Positions 16,173-24,996 of a stretch of 64,000 nucleotides of DNA are shown piece by piece (the stretch's first letter is position 1; each line of letters starts with the position of its first letter). Origin of the DNA: Planctomycetaceae bacterium (GTDB lineage: Bacteria; Planctomycetota; Planctomycetia; Pirellulales; Pirellulaceae); assembly GCA_012729315.1 (NCBI GenBank), contig JAAYDI010000211.1, positions 62,001 through 126,000 on the forward strand, written 5' to 3'. Both the position numbers and the translations under genes were made by a program. Below the pieces are notes generated by a model. The model had not been told where the DNA came from. It worked only from the letters and a program-made list of their open reading frames with translations, and did no database searches.

Positions 16173-17282
16173 TCAGTCGAGTCCATCTTGTTCCCGTATC
16201 GTCTCGCACCCTGCCCGCGTGCTCAGCGCGCGCCAGATGCCTAACTGGATTGTCTCCGAGACGAAGTGGACGCTGCCGTCCACGAACAGGGTGTTGACGC
16301 CCGCGGGATGGCGGCTGCGCGCGGCGAAGAAGCCGGTGCCTTTCGCGTACATGTCGGGAACCCGCGTATTGGGAGGCATGTACGCATTGAACGTCACGAA
16401 CGCCTCTCGCCCCCAGATCCACGTCGCACCGCGAATACCACGCCAGAAATCGGCCGAGGCGAGGAGCGCTGGCAAGTCCGGATCGCTCACGCCCACCAAT
16501 CCGGGCCCGTTGAGATTGAGCACGAACTGGTTGCACATACTGGCCATCTGGCGAATCGATTCCTGTGGCGCCGGACCGTACGTGCTTTCGTCGGAGCCCA
16601 GCAGTGACTCCGACGCGAAGACCGTCTGGCTCGTCCCGTCCCGGACGTCGCCGAATCCAACGACCGAGTTGTTCCAGAGCATCCCGTCGCTGCGAAATCG
16701 CAGGTCATACCGGGTGCCGGTCCCCGAGCCGCCGCAGAACACGTAGCTCGTGCCGGCGGACCGCCCGGCCGGGTCGCCGGAGAAATAGAGCAGGCTGGAG
16801 AACAGCGAGTCTTCTTCGTCACTCGGGCACACGAACCCCGGGACTAACGTCTGGGCGGCTCGTATCTGGGCGGGATGGACCATGACGCTGTTGCCACCCC
16901 CTTGCATCAAAGGCGATTGGAAGTCAATCCGTTCCGTGAGCGATTGTTGCTCCAAGAATGGCAGAATTCTGGCGTGGACGGAAAAGCTGGTGTGTGGCTG
17001 ACCTCCCAGCCCGGGAAAGACACGATGGACGGAGGCGTAGTTGTGAAGCGCCAGCCCGATCTGCTTCAGATGATTCGTGCACTGCGCGCGCCGCGCCGCC
17101 TCCCGTGCCGCCTGCACAGCAGGCAGCAGGAGAGCGATCAGCACACCGATGATCGCGATCCCGACGAGCAACTCCACCAAGGTAAGACCGAAACGGCACC
17201 GCCAACGGCGCGAGGTTGCCTGCCACGTGACCGCGGTTGTGCCGCGTCCGACAGCCGGCACGGATTCCAAATACATGGTCAT
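16173..17282 (-). CDS. DUF1559 protein with prepilin-type N-terminus (paralogue)
   Basis: A 369-residue protein starting at 17282 with GGAG upstream. The prepilin motif is slightly off consensus ([17 protein letters not shown], with L in place of F before TLVE), followed by [30 protein letters not shown]. The body matches the DUF1559 at 13144-14163 closely in order and motifs (CGGSGxGTxYDLR, DGMxxxxSxxGxxDxRDGxS, SESxLG, HPxGVxTxFxDGSVxFV), so the two are paralogues. The long N-terminal leader before the hydrophobic helix (about 30 residues) is unusual. It is downstream of a PEP-CTERM gene, from which it is separated by a strong inverted repeat. Confidence 0.88.
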   Translation of the reverse strand: MTMYLESVPAVGRGTTAVTWQATSRRWRCRFGLTLVELLVGIAIIGVLIALLLPAVQAAREAARRAQCTNHLKQIGLALHNYASVHRVFPGLGGQPHTSFSVHARILPFLEQQSLTERIDFQSPLMQGGGNSVMVHPAQIRAAQTLVPGFVCPSDEEDSLFSSLLYFSGDPAGRSAGTSYVFCGGSGTGTRYDLRFRSDGMLWNNSVVGFGDVRDGTSQTVFASESLLGSDESTYGPAPQESIRQMASMCNQFVLNLNGPGLVGVSDPDLPALLASADFWRGIRGATWIWGREAFVTFNAYMPPNTRVPDMYAKGTGFFAARSRHPAGVNTLFVDGSVHFVSETIQLGIWRALSTRAGCETIREQDGLD

Positions 17283-17322
17283 TGGCCTGTCTCCATCTCG
17301 CCATCAAGCGAGCCGTTGCCTG

Positions 17323-17380
17323 CGTTGGCCGGTTGGCGCAGCCTGAGCCACGGGCAGTGGCACGGACCAACCGGCCAACG
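17323..17380. repeat. Perfect 14-bp inverted repeat between PEP-CTERM and DUF1559 genes
   Basis: CGTTGGCCGGTTGG (17323-17336) is exactly complementary to 17367-17380, with a 30-base spacer that itself has a small CCAC/GTGG stem. It sits immediately after the minus-strand PEP-CTERM gene and 41 bases before the DUF1559 start. It may terminate transcription partially or stabilise the upstream mRNA. No T-run. Confidence 0.6.
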
Positions 17381-17393
17381 GTCACTCTTGCAG

Positions 17394-17981
17394 TTACGGT
17401 CTACGCCACTTCCAGGCCGCGAGGAGTCCCGCCGCGGTCAGCATGAGTACCAGCGATCCCGGCTCGGGAACGACGTGCCCCGCGAAGGCATCGAAGAACA
17501 TGCCCGTGTTCGGGCCATTGCCGACGCGCAGCACCTTCACAAACGACACGGCGTCATTGCCGAATTTCCCCGCGAAATCGAAGTAGCTGTCCACGAAGTC
17601 GCCCTGTGCAGTTCCTTCAAGGGTGCCGAGCTCGGTAAATGTTCTGCCGTCGACGCTCGCCAAGACCTGGGCCGACGCCCTGGGCCCGCCGTACAGGCGA
17701 ATCCGCAGATCATCGCCCACCACGTCGGCCAATGGCAAATCCCAGTGCATCACAATGTACTCGCCCGGTGCGTTCGACCGCCAACCGGCGACGAAATCGT
17801 CCGGTTCGCCGGTTAACCACCACTCGGTATCTGCGGTCATCTTGTTACCGGCGTAGTCCTGAATGTTCGAACTGTACTCGTGGACGCCGTCAGCCCAATC
17901 CAGCAGTTCTGCCTCGGCCGCACGCACGGACAAGATCAGCACGGAGGTGACGACAACGAACTTCAACCATGGAAACTTCAT
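17394..17981 (-). CDS. PEP-CTERM sorting-domain protein
   Basis: A 195-residue exported protein: signal peptide MKFPWLKFVVVTSVLILSVRAAEA|E, a beta-sandwich-like body (DWADGVHEYSSNIQDYAGN, then a repeated DxxFVKVLRVGNGPN), and a C-terminal VVPEPGSLVLMLTAAGLLAA helix ending in WKWRRP, the PEP-CTERM signal. A ribosome site AAAGGA precedes the ATG at 17981. The body resembles discoidin/F5-8-like adhesion modules but this is a guess. With the DUF1559 at 16173 it forms a PEP-CTERM/DUF1559 pair parallel to that at 12264-14163. Confidence 0.83.
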   Translation of the reverse strand: MKFPWLKFVVVTSVLILSVRAAEAELLDWADGVHEYSSNIQDYAGNKMTADTEWWLTGEPDDFVAGWRSNAPGEYIVMHWDLPLADVVGDDLRIRLYGGPRASAQVLASVDGRTFTELGTLEGTAQGDFVDSYFDFAGKFGNDAVSFVKVLRVGNGPNTGMFFDAFAGHVVPEPGSLVLMLTAAGLLAAWKWRRP

Positions 17982-18237
17982 CGCAAAGATCCTTTCTCAA
18001 AGGTGCACCAATCAAGGCTTGTGCAGACACAAATGGGGGGAATCGAAAGTTACGAGTGATCACAGCGCCACGGAGGCGCGCTTCCCGCGAAGACCCGACC
18101 GGGCCGTACCCGGGGCGCGACTGAGGCGCAGCTAGACAAGCAGCGAAGATCGACATGGCGCACACGCGCACGATGGCACCGCGCGCACACCCGCTGCAGA
18201 CCGCCGGCACGCTTGCTCACGCGCCGCCCAGGGTCCC

Positions 18238-18633
18238 TCAGACGCGCGGAGGAGCCCGCGCTTGGTGGGGAAGAGAATAGGTGGCAAGCCACTCGTCGCA
18301 GGTGGTGACCAGAAGGTCACCGGCCAGAGGCGCGTCCACTGCTACGGGGTGAAAACCGCCTGGCGCGTGGAACTGACCCACCACGGAACAGATCACGCAT
18401 TCCGCTGGGTCGAGGATCGGAATCTCTTGGTCGGCTGGCCGATCAACGTGTGTCTTGCCATCATCCGTGCGGGCAGGACCCGTACTGCTGATGCCCAGCA
18501 AGATAACCCGATCGCCAACCCACACACCGTGCCCGCATCCGGGCAGACTGTGGAGCGCCTCACCCCCTCCCGCCACCAACATCAGGGTGGCCAAGAGCAA
18601 CAACGTCGTCGGCTTGCGGAGTAAAGCGAACAT
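18238..18633 (-). CDS. Small secreted Cys/His protein, DUF2946-like
   Basis: A 131-residue protein from the ATG at 18633 (an in-frame start at 18708 would place the signal peptide internally). Signal peptide MFALLRKPTTLLLLATLMLVAGGGEA; the mature part has LHSLPGCGHG, CVICSVVGQFHAP and a C-terminal YSLPHQARAPPRV. The His/Cys pattern (HSLPxCGH...CxxC...RAPP) is like DUF2946 and related planctomycete envelope proteins linked to metal homeostasis. No enzyme motif. It heads the minus-strand block that includes DUF4405 and hemP, which makes a metal or haem role plausible but unproven. Confidence 0.55.
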   Translation of the reverse strand: MFALLRKPTTLLLLATLMLVAGGGEALHSLPGCGHGVWVGDRVILLGISSTGPARTDDGKTHVDRPADQEIPILDPAECVICSVVGQFHAPGGFHPVAVDAPLAGDLLVTTCDEWLATYSLPHQARAPPRV

Positions 18634-18884
18634 TGAGTTCAACGACCACGTGCTCACCAGGGCAACCCATCGGTCGACCACGCGAGCATCCCAGGGCATG
18701 CGAGGCAATACCTACAACTGATACATACCGATGCAGTGTAAACCAGTCTAACCCGGCGCACAACCTCATGCAATTCGTCTGGACGCGACGGGAGGGGGGG
18801 GATATGATGTCGCCCCCAATACCCTGGGAGGTGTGCGGACCGGGCAGCCGTTCCGCCCGCGCTGGTGTTCAGGAGGAACTCGCG

Positions 18885-20897
18885 ATGTGTCGTGACCAGA
18901 GAGCGCTACACGGTTCCATTGCCGGTCTGTGTGGTGCCTGTCTGTGGGCGGCGGCCTGGTGGCTGGCGGCCATGCCGGCGTGGGGCATGTACGGTCTGGA
19001 GGAGTCGCCGGAGAAATCGCCGGACGAGCCGCAGGCGCTGCTCGCGCCGGTGGAATTGCTGCCGGTGAATCCGGAATTCGCACCGTCGGCGGAGCTGGCA
19101 GGGCCCAAGCTGTTCGGGCCGCCGGTGAAGTTGGCTCCGGAGCTGAACACGCTGATGGGGCCGGGCGCAGGGCAGACCGCCCGGGCGATCGACCGGATCA
19201 AACCGGCCAATTTCAAGGAGCTCACGCCGGGCGAGGCGACACGCGACCTGGTTCTGGAAACGCTGGGCGAACCTGCCGCAGTGTCGCCGCGGGGCGACAG
19301 CGAGGCGTGGACGTACACGGTCGGCCCGTTCCCCCAGGTGCGTGTGACGCTGCACGAGGACGTGGTGAGTTCCATTGTGATTCACCTGGCGAGTCCGACC
19401 GCGCGGGTGGATGTGTCGCGCGAGTTGGGCCTGGACGACTTGCAGCCAGTAGTCGTGTGTGATGAACAGCAGCAGCCGCTGGGGGAAGTCTATCCCGAGC
19501 GGGGTCTGATGTTTGCGTACGCCGACGGCGCGGCCGACGGCATGGAAGCGCGCGTGGAGCAGGTGATCCTGGAGGCGATCACGGTCGAGCCGTTCCTGCT
19601 GCGGGTGCAGCAGCAACCGGTGGAGCACTACGCGCAGCGGCTGGCGGATCTGAGGGTAGTCCAGCGTCTGGCGCCGGAGGATCCCGTGGCGTTTGGCCTG
19701 GCCGCGCGCATCGAGCTGGCCTGTGGCCGCCCACTGACCGCGCTGGCAGCGGCTCAGAAAGCGGTGAAGTTGCGTGCCGATTCCGTGGAGTATCAGCTGC
19801 TGCTGGCCGATGCGAAACGCCAGCTGGGGCAGACGCGCGAAGCGCTCGAGCTGGTGCGCGGTGCGTTGCGGCAATCTGACCTGTCGCCACTGCAGCAAGC
19901 CCGCGCCCATTATCTGCTCGGCCGCATGCTGGCCACCGCGCCGCCCCGCAACTACCGGCAGGCGATGGAGGAGACGGTGGCGGCGATCAAGGTGGCCGCC
20001 GGGAACGTGGAGGGCGAGGATCGCGCCGCGCGCGTGGAGATCCAGCAACTGCTGGTGGACGCGGAACTGTCGCTGGCGGAAATCCTGGCCTACGGCCCGT
20101 GGAAACAGAAACACCAGGTGATCCCCCAGTGGCTGGTCACAGCCGAGAAGGCGGCGAACGAGCTGATTGAACGGGACGGCGGCCCGCGCGACGTGCTGCT
20201 GAGTGTCTACAATACGTCACTTCACTGCCTGCTGGTCCTGGATGGGCAAGGGACCCCGGACCACATTGCCGATGCCGCGATTCAGCTGGGACGCGACCTC
20301 ATCGCTCAGACGGAAGACGACGAGTATCGCGCCGGCATCGAGTGGCGTCTGGGCACCGCACTGTGGTTGGCCGCGCAGGTGGCCTACCGGCAGGAGCATG
20401 CGGACGCCGCCCTTGAATTTGCGAACAACGCGGAGATCCTGCTGGCCTCGGCCGGCAAGTCGCGCAGCGAGTCCCCAGCGTCGGCACACCACCTGGCACA
20501 ACTGCGGTTCCTGATCGGCTCGATCTACGCGATCAATCGCCAGGACGACGCCTCCGCCATCCGCTGGTTCGACCAGGCGCTGCCTCACCTCCAACCCACC
20601 TACCCCGACAGCCTGCTGGACGAACGCGGGCTGATTGGCGAGCAGCTGGTCAGCATCGGGATTTCGCTCTGGGACACCGGCCGCCGGAACACGGCCGTGT
20701 CGGTGACGGAGGAGGGGGCGAGCCTGATTGCTCAGGCGGTCACGGACGGGTCGGCCAAGCGGGCTACGCTGTCGGTGCCCTATCAGAACCTGGCGGAGAT
20801 GCACCGCCAGCTGGGTAACAGGGACGAAGCGGACCGCCTGGCTCTCAAAGCCGCCGAAGTCGATCCGGACGCGGGGCAGGGCGCGAAGCGGCGTTAG
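18885..20897 (+). CDS. Secreted TPR-repeat protein
   Basis: A 670-residue protein. The ATG at 18885 has AGGAGGA eight bases upstream and gives a signal peptide (MCRDQRALHGSIAGLCGACLWAAAWWLAAMPAWG). Residues 35-110 are Pro-rich. Residues 110-230 form a separate small beta domain (LKELTPGEATRDLVLETLGE, WTYTVGPFPQVRVTLHEDVV). From about 240 to the end there are helical TPR-like repeats (LAARIELACGRPLTALAAAQ, LLLADAKRQLGQTREALELV, NLAEMHRQLGNRDEADRLAL). TPR proteins mediate protein contacts; this one acts in the periplasm. The stop codon lies inside a 14-bp tandem duplication. Confidence 0.75.
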   Translation: MCRDQRALHGSIAGLCGACLWAAAWWLAAMPAWGMYGLEESPEKSPDEPQALLAPVELLPVNPEFAPSAELAGPKLFGPPVKLAPELNTLMGPGAGQTARAIDRIKPANFKELTPGEATRDLVLETLGEPAAVSPRGDSEAWTYTVGPFPQVRVTLHEDVVSSIVIHLASPTARVDVSRELGLDDLQPVVVCDEQQQPLGEVYPERGLMFAYADGAADGMEARVEQVILEAITVEPFLLRVQQQPVEHYAQRLADLRVVQRLAPEDPVAFGLAARIELACGRPLTALAAAQKAVKLRADSVEYQLLLADAKRQLGQTREALELVRGALRQSDLSPLQQARAHYLLGRMLATAPPRNYRQAMEETVAAIKVAAGNVEGEDRAARVEIQQLLVDAELSLAEILAYGPWKQKHQVIPQWLVTAEKAANELIERDGGPRDVLLSVYNTSLHCLLVLDGQGTPDHIADAAIQLGRDLIAQTEDDEYRAGIEWRLGTALWLAAQVAYRQEHADAALEFANNAEILLASAGKSRSESPASAHHLAQLRFLIGSIYAINRQDDASAIRWFDQALPHLQPTYPDSLLDERGLIGEQLVSIGISLWDTGRRNTAVSVTEEGASLIAQAVTDGSAKRATLSVPYQNLAEMHRQLGNRDEADRLALKAAEVDPDAGQGAKRR

Positions 20898-20920
20898 TGA
20901 AGCGGCGTTAGTGAAGCGGC
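20885..20920 (+). repeat. 14-bp tandem duplication covering a stop codon
   Basis: GAAGCGGCGTTAGT occurs at 20885-20898 and 20899-20912, followed by GAAGCGGC (20913-20920). The first copy contains the TAG stop of the TPR gene, the second repeats it out of use. This is typical of replication slippage. Confidence 0.85.
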
Positions 20921-20958
20921 CCACGCCCAGCGCGACTCGGCCTGTCGAAGGAGCCCTT

Positions 20959-21453
20959 ATGCACAGAACGGCAAGCTCCGGCTGCCTCTGGAAACTGGTG
21001 ACGCTGTTCATCCTGGTGCCGCTGTGCGAGCTCTGGGTGCTGCTCGTGCTGGCGCGGTACACCAGCATCTGGACGGCGCTGCTGGTCCTGCTGGTGATGG
21101 GGGTCGCCGGCACGCTGCTGGTGCGCGCCCAAGGCTGGCGCACGATGCGTCGGATCGCCGACGAGTTGCGCTCAGGGCGGCTGCCAACCGACACGCTGCT
21201 CGATGCCGCGCTGATCTTCGTCGCGGGGCTGCTGCTGTTGACCCCCGGCCTGCTGACCGACCTGCTCGGCGTCTTCCTGCTCATTCCGTTCTGCCGGCCC
21301 TGGTGCCGCCAGGCCGTGGCGAGCTGGTTGCGCAAGAACATGCGCGTGGAGTCCTGGACGGGCACAGCTCCCGGTCCCCAGTCGCAGATCGTCGATACGT
21401 ACGTGATCGATCGTCCGGCCGACGAGCGGCCGCCCGATCCTTCCCGTCCGTGA
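20959..21453 (+). CDS. fxsA: FxsA-family cytoplasmic membrane protein
   Basis: A 164-residue protein from the ATG at 20959, with AAGGAG upstream. Two hydrophobic pairs (LWKLVTLFILVPLCELWVLL, TALLVLLVMGVAGTLLVRAQ) and a third (LLLLTPGLLTDLLGVFLLIP) carry the FxsA signature GxxxxLxPGxLTDxxGxxLLxP. FxsA affects phage exclusion in E. coli when overproduced; the normal role is unknown. A polar tail ends in PPDPSRP. It lies just downstream of the TPR gene and 3 bases from the convergent gene at 21457. Confidence 0.9.
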   Translation: MHRTASSGCLWKLVTLFILVPLCELWVLLVLARYTSIWTALLVLLVMGVAGTLLVRAQGWRTMRRIADELRSGRLPTDTLLDAALIFVAGLLLLTPGLLTDLLGVFLLIPFCRPWCRQAVASWLRKNMRVESWTGTAPGPQSQIVDTYVIDRPADERPPDPSRP

Positions 21454-21456
21454 TCA

Positions 21457-22386
21457 TCAGGAAGCCTTGTTGCCGTCCCGTTCGTCCGCCTCGTCCGGCT
21501 TTTTCTCGCGGCTGGCGCGTCGGCGTCCTTTGCTCGCCTTCTCGTCCGGGGCCAGCGGCTGGGAGGCGGTGATCGTGAACCGCTGTCCTTCCGCGCGGCC
21601 GCGCAGCGCCGGGTAGAAGCGGGCGGTCAGTTCGATCTTGTCGCCCGGCCGGACCCACTCGCAGTGCCGCACGTCGACAGACACCTCCGCCGTCTCTGGC
21701 AACTCGGCAATCACCAGGGCGTTGCCGGCGTTGACCTTGAGGCGGTTGTTCTTGTACTCGCGGAGCACGCCGATCACGAGCACGGGCAATTCGTCGGCCG
21801 TGCTGGGCGCCGTCTCCCTAGCCGCCGCACGCCCCCGCTCGCGGGGCGGCGACTTGTCCCGGTCGTCGGCGGTGTCTGCCGGCTTGGGGTCTGCTGGCTT
21901 GGTGGCCCGCGGCTGGGCCGCCGGTTCCGCCTGCCGCAGCTCCGCATCCGGCTGGTCCGCACCGCTGCGGAACATCTCATCCTCCAGGCCGCCCGCATCA
22001 TCGGGATACATGCCGGGCAAACTGTGGGGCAGCACCGTGATGATGTCCAGCGCGGACACGGGGCGCGTGGCCGTGTATTCTCGCTGACGCTTGTCGGTCT
22101 TCCGGAAGGTGGCGTGGAAGCGGACGGCCAGGCCGGGCTGCAGGAACTCCGCCGTCGTCGTGGCGCGGAAGACCACGCTTTCTGCCTCCCTGGGGATGGT
22201 CACCAGCCAGTCGCCGTCCCGTTCGGAGCTCACCTGGAGCATGCCCGGACGGGCACCCTGGATCAGTCCTTCGGTGTTGAGCGTCTGCGGGGGGGCCGCG
22301 CCGCCGCGGCGGCCCTGGGCATCCGCCGGGGGAACGAGGACAGCCCCGAACAAAACCCACATTCCGATCGCCAGACTTGTGCGCAT
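21457..22386 (-). CDS. Secreted conserved protein of unknown function
   Basis: A 309-residue protein with signal peptide MRTSLAIGMWVLFGAVLVPPADA|Q. Two beta-rich segments (GLIQGARPGMLQVSSERDGD ... VSALDIITVLPHSLPGMYPDD and VLVIGVLREYKNNRLKVNAG ... KIELTARFYPALRG) look like a duplicated module. They are separated by a Pro/Ala/Asp-rich charged linker (residues about 150-205), and the chain ends in a Lys/Arg/Glu-rich tail. It resembles planctomycete proteins of unknown role. It is divergent from panB, with a 217-base shared upstream region. Confidence 0.68.
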   Translation of the reverse strand: MRTSLAIGMWVLFGAVLVPPADAQGRRGGAAPPQTLNTEGLIQGARPGMLQVSSERDGDWLVTIPREAESVVFRATTTAEFLQPGLAVRFHATFRKTDKRQREYTATRPVSALDIITVLPHSLPGMYPDDAGGLEDEMFRSGADQPDAELRQAEPAAQPRATKPADPKPADTADDRDKSPPRERGRAAARETAPSTADELPVLVIGVLREYKNNRLKVNAGNALVIAELPETAEVSVDVRHCEWVRPGDKIELTARFYPALRGRAEGQRFTITASQPLAPDEKASKGRRRASREKKPDEADERDGNKAS

Positions 22387-22508
22387 GGAACCCCTGCTCC
22401 CTGGTGCGGTAACTCGGGGTCAGACGGCGCGGACCGTGGTCGCCACCTGTACCCCGGCGCAATTCAGGATAGCGATCAAGGGGCGAAAAAGCCAACAACC
22501 CGCTCAGG

Positions 22509-22537
22509 TTGACAGATCGCGGACGGACAGTAACAAT
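22509..22537 (+). promoter_or_regulatory. Promoter for panB
   Basis: A consensus TTGACA (22509-22514) is followed after 16 bases by TAACAA (22531-22536) or after 17 by AACAAT (22532-22537). It lies about 70 bases before the panB start, in the divergent intergenic region. Confidence 0.5.
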
Positions 22538-22603
22538 GCGGGAACTTGGCGCACGAAAACGCGAAAACGTGGCGCAGACAGTCTGGCAGCAACAGGTGAT
22601 CGC

Positions 22604-23404
22604 ATGGCTGAGCAGATTTCCCGCATGACGGTTCCCCGCTTCATGGCCTTGAAGGACAAGGGACGCAAGATCAGCATGCTGACGGCCTACGACTTCCCCT
22701 TTGCCAAGTTGCTGGATGAGGCGGGGGTGGACGCCGTACTGGTGGGGGACAGTCTGTCGATGGTGGTGCAGGGGCACGAGAACACACTCCACGTGACGCT
22801 CGACGAGATCATCTACCATGCCGAGATGGTAGGGCGCGCGGTGGAGCGGGCGCTGGTCGTGGTCGACATGCCGTTCCCGACGTTTCACCTAGGCCCCACG
22901 GCCGCCGTCGCGCACGCCGCCCGGCTCCTGAAGGAGTCGCGCTGCCAGGCGGTCAAGCTGGAGGGCGGGGTTGAGCAGGCGGCCACCATCGCAACGCTGG
23001 TGTCGGCCGGCATTCCGGTGATGGGCCACGTGGGCCTGCGCCCGCAGACGGTCCATCAGATGGGCGGGTACAAGGTGCAGCGGGACGAAGAACGCCTGAT
23101 GGCCGATGCGCGTGCGGCGGAGCAGGCGGGGGCCTTCGCCGTGGTACTGGAATGCATCCCGCCGGCAATCGCCGCGAAGGTGACCGGTGCGCTGCGCATC
23201 CCGACGATCGGCATCGGGGCCGGGAACGAGTGTGACGGGCAGGTGCTGGTCCTGCACGACCTGGTGGGACTGACAGCCGGCTATGTGCCGAATTTCGTGC
23301 GGCAGTACGCCGATCTGCGGACCACCGTCCGCCAGGCCGTTGAACAGTACTGCCAGGATGTCGCGGCGTGCGTGTTCCCGAGCGAGGGGCAGGCTGCGAA
23401 GTAA
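22604..23404 (+). CDS. panB: 3-methyl-2-oxobutanoate hydroxymethyltransferase
   Basis: A 266-residue protein (start ATG 22604; ATG 22625 is possible). PanB uses 5,10-methylenetetrahydrofolate to make ketopantoate for pantothenate and CoA. Visible family motifs: KISMLTAYDFPFAKLLDEAG, VLVGDSLSMVVQGHENTLHV, VVDMPFPTF, AVKLEGG, GIPVMGHVGLRPQ and IPTIGIGAGNECDGQVLVLH. Length is normal. The metal-binding Asp (GDS) and catalytic Glu (VVLECIP) are present. It stands alone, not in an operon with panC or panD, and is convergent with pntA. Confidence 0.96.
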   Translation: MAEQISRMTVPRFMALKDKGRKISMLTAYDFPFAKLLDEAGVDAVLVGDSLSMVVQGHENTLHVTLDEIIYHAEMVGRAVERALVVVDMPFPTFHLGPTAAVAHAARLLKESRCQAVKLEGGVEQAATIATLVSAGIPVMGHVGLRPQTVHQMGGYKVQRDEERLMADARAAEQAGAFAVVLECIPPAIAAKVTGALRIPTIGIGAGNECDGQVLVLHDLVGLTAGYVPNFVRQYADLRTTVRQAVEQYCQDVAACVFPSEGQAAK

Positions 23405-23544
23405 CCACCAACCACCTGGCCCACGAAACGAGCCCGGACCCGCAGCCGTATTTTGGCGGCACGTATTGACCGCCCACCGCGCGTGGGAGGACGCCGGGCT
23501 TCGATGCCGGATTCAGGATGCCGCTTCAGCGGCTCGGCCGGGCG

Positions 23545-24714
23545 TCAGTTCGCAGCCGGTTTGGGGTCCGTGCCCAGCGCCTGGCGGATCCGCGCGTGGA
23601 CCACTTCACCACGGTGGCAGACGAGTGTTTCGCGTACGATCTCGTCGTCCAGATTCCAGGTCAGCTTGCCATCCGCCACCATGTTGAGGATGAACTTCGT
23701 CACGTTGTTGGAGAACATCTGGCTGGCGTGCAGCGGCACCTCGGCTGGCAGATTGGTCGGTCCGAGGATCACCACGCCGTGCTGCACGACGCGCTGATCC
23801 GGCTGGCTGAGTTCACAGTTGCCACCCCGTTCGGCCGCCAGGTCCACGATCACGCTGCCGGGCGCCATGTTCGCCACGGCCGCCGCGGTCACCAATCGCG
23901 GCGAGGGCTGGCCGGGAATCGCCGCCGTGGTGATGACGACATCGCTTTGGGCCACGACGCTGCCCAGCAACTCGCGTTGCCGCTGATAGAATTCTTCACC
24001 CAGCGCTTTGGCGTAGCCGCCCTGGTCTTCGGCCTGCCCGGTCTCGAGCTTGAGTTCTACAAACTTGCCGCCGAGACTCTCTACTTGTTCGCGTGTCGCG
24101 GCGCGCACGTCGTAGGCATGGATGATCGCTCCCAGACGCCGTGCGGTGGCGATCGCCTGCAAGCCGGCGACGCCGGCACCGACGACGAACACGCGGGCGG
24201 CGGCGACCGTGCCAGCCGCCGTCATCAACATGGGGAACATCTTGGGCAGCTCCATGGCGGCCAGCAGGACGGCGCGGTACCCGGCGATCGTGGCCTGCGA
24301 CGAGAGCACATCCATCGACTGAGCCCGGGTGATCCGCGGGATCATCTCCAGCGCAAACACGCTCGCTCCCGTCTGCGCCATCTCACGCACCGCATCGGGG
24401 GCGCCCAGCGGATCGCAGGTTCCGATCACGGTCGACTGGGCGGTCAGCCGCTCCAGATCCGCCCGGCCCGCCTGCCGATTGGCACCAAAGGTTCGCACCT
24501 GCAGCAGTAGATCTGCCCGAAACAGCTCGTTCCGGTCGGTGACGATCCGCCCCCCCTTGCTGGTGTACTGGTCATCGGCCAAGCCTGCTGCCTGTCCAGC
24601 TCCCTGTTCGACGAGGACTTCGAGTCCGGCCTTGGCAAGCGCGGGGATGCTGGCCGGCACAAGCGCGACGCGCCGTTCATTGGGATACGTTTCTTTGAGG
24701 ACTGCGATCTTCAT
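23545..24714 (-). CDS. pntA: NAD(P) transhydrogenase subunit alpha, soluble part (PntAA)
   Basis: A 389-residue protein from the ATG at 24714 (MKIAVLKETYPNERRVALVP, the standard N-terminus of alanine dehydrogenase/PntA). The NAD-binding GAGVAGLQAIATARRLGAI and the GxxYxKAxGEEFYxRQ region follow. It lacks the C-terminal membrane helices of the E. coli PntA, so it is the alpha-1 type found where transhydrogenase has three subunits. The matching alpha-2 and beta genes would be expected downstream, but panB is there in the opposite direction; they must be elsewhere or missing. An alanine dehydrogenase is unlikely from the DQGGYAKALGEEFY signature. Confidence 0.9.
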   Translation of the reverse strand: MKIAVLKETYPNERRVALVPASIPALAKAGLEVLVEQGAGQAAGLADDQYTSKGGRIVTDRNELFRADLLLQVRTFGANRQAGRADLERLTAQSTVIGTCDPLGAPDAVREMAQTGASVFALEMIPRITRAQSMDVLSSQATIAGYRAVLLAAMELPKMFPMLMTAAGTVAAARVFVVGAGVAGLQAIATARRLGAIIHAYDVRAATREQVESLGGKFVELKLETGQAEDQGGYAKALGEEFYQRQRELLGSVVAQSDVVITTAAIPGQPSPRLVTAAAVANMAPGSVIVDLAAERGGNCELSQPDQRVVQHGVVILGPTNLPAEVPLHASQMFSNNVTKFILNMVADGKLTWNLDDEIVRETLVCHRGEVVHARIRQALGTDPKPAAN

Positions 24715-24940
24715 GACAGTCACGTCTACGTCTTCTAGAGGGTGATGCGGATGGAGGATGTACTTGACTTGATGGTACGCACGGCCGGTGCCGCCCCGCC
24801 ATCGGGGTACGGCATGGTCGGGGTGCGGCCTGCGGGTCTGATCCACACCATCGAACGTTCGATCGTACAATCCGCTGCGGCAGTGTGCCAGCGTGGGTAA
24901 CAGCGGAAATCCTCCGGGTGCTCCGCGGAGCGGAGCGATA

Positions 24941-24982
24941 ACCCTTGTTGAACCTCACCGGTGACCCTTGTGTACCTCACCG
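24941..24982 (+). repeat. Direct repeat overlapping the ribosomal promoter
   Basis: ACCCTTGTTGAACCTCACCG (24941-24960) and ACCCTTGTGTACCTCACCG (24964-24982) differ by a few bases and lie 23 bases apart, on one face of the helix by about two turns. The second copy contains the -35 of the rplM promoter. Confidence 0.5.
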
Positions 24983-24996
24983 CAAGTCGCTAGAAT
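24968..24996 (+). promoter_or_regulatory. Promoter for rplM-rpsI
   Basis: TTGTGT (24968-24973), 17-base spacer, TAGAAT (24991-24996). It predicts a leader of about 165 bases before the L13 start. The rest of the 454-base divergent region 24715-25168 has nothing else that I can name. Confidence 0.5.
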
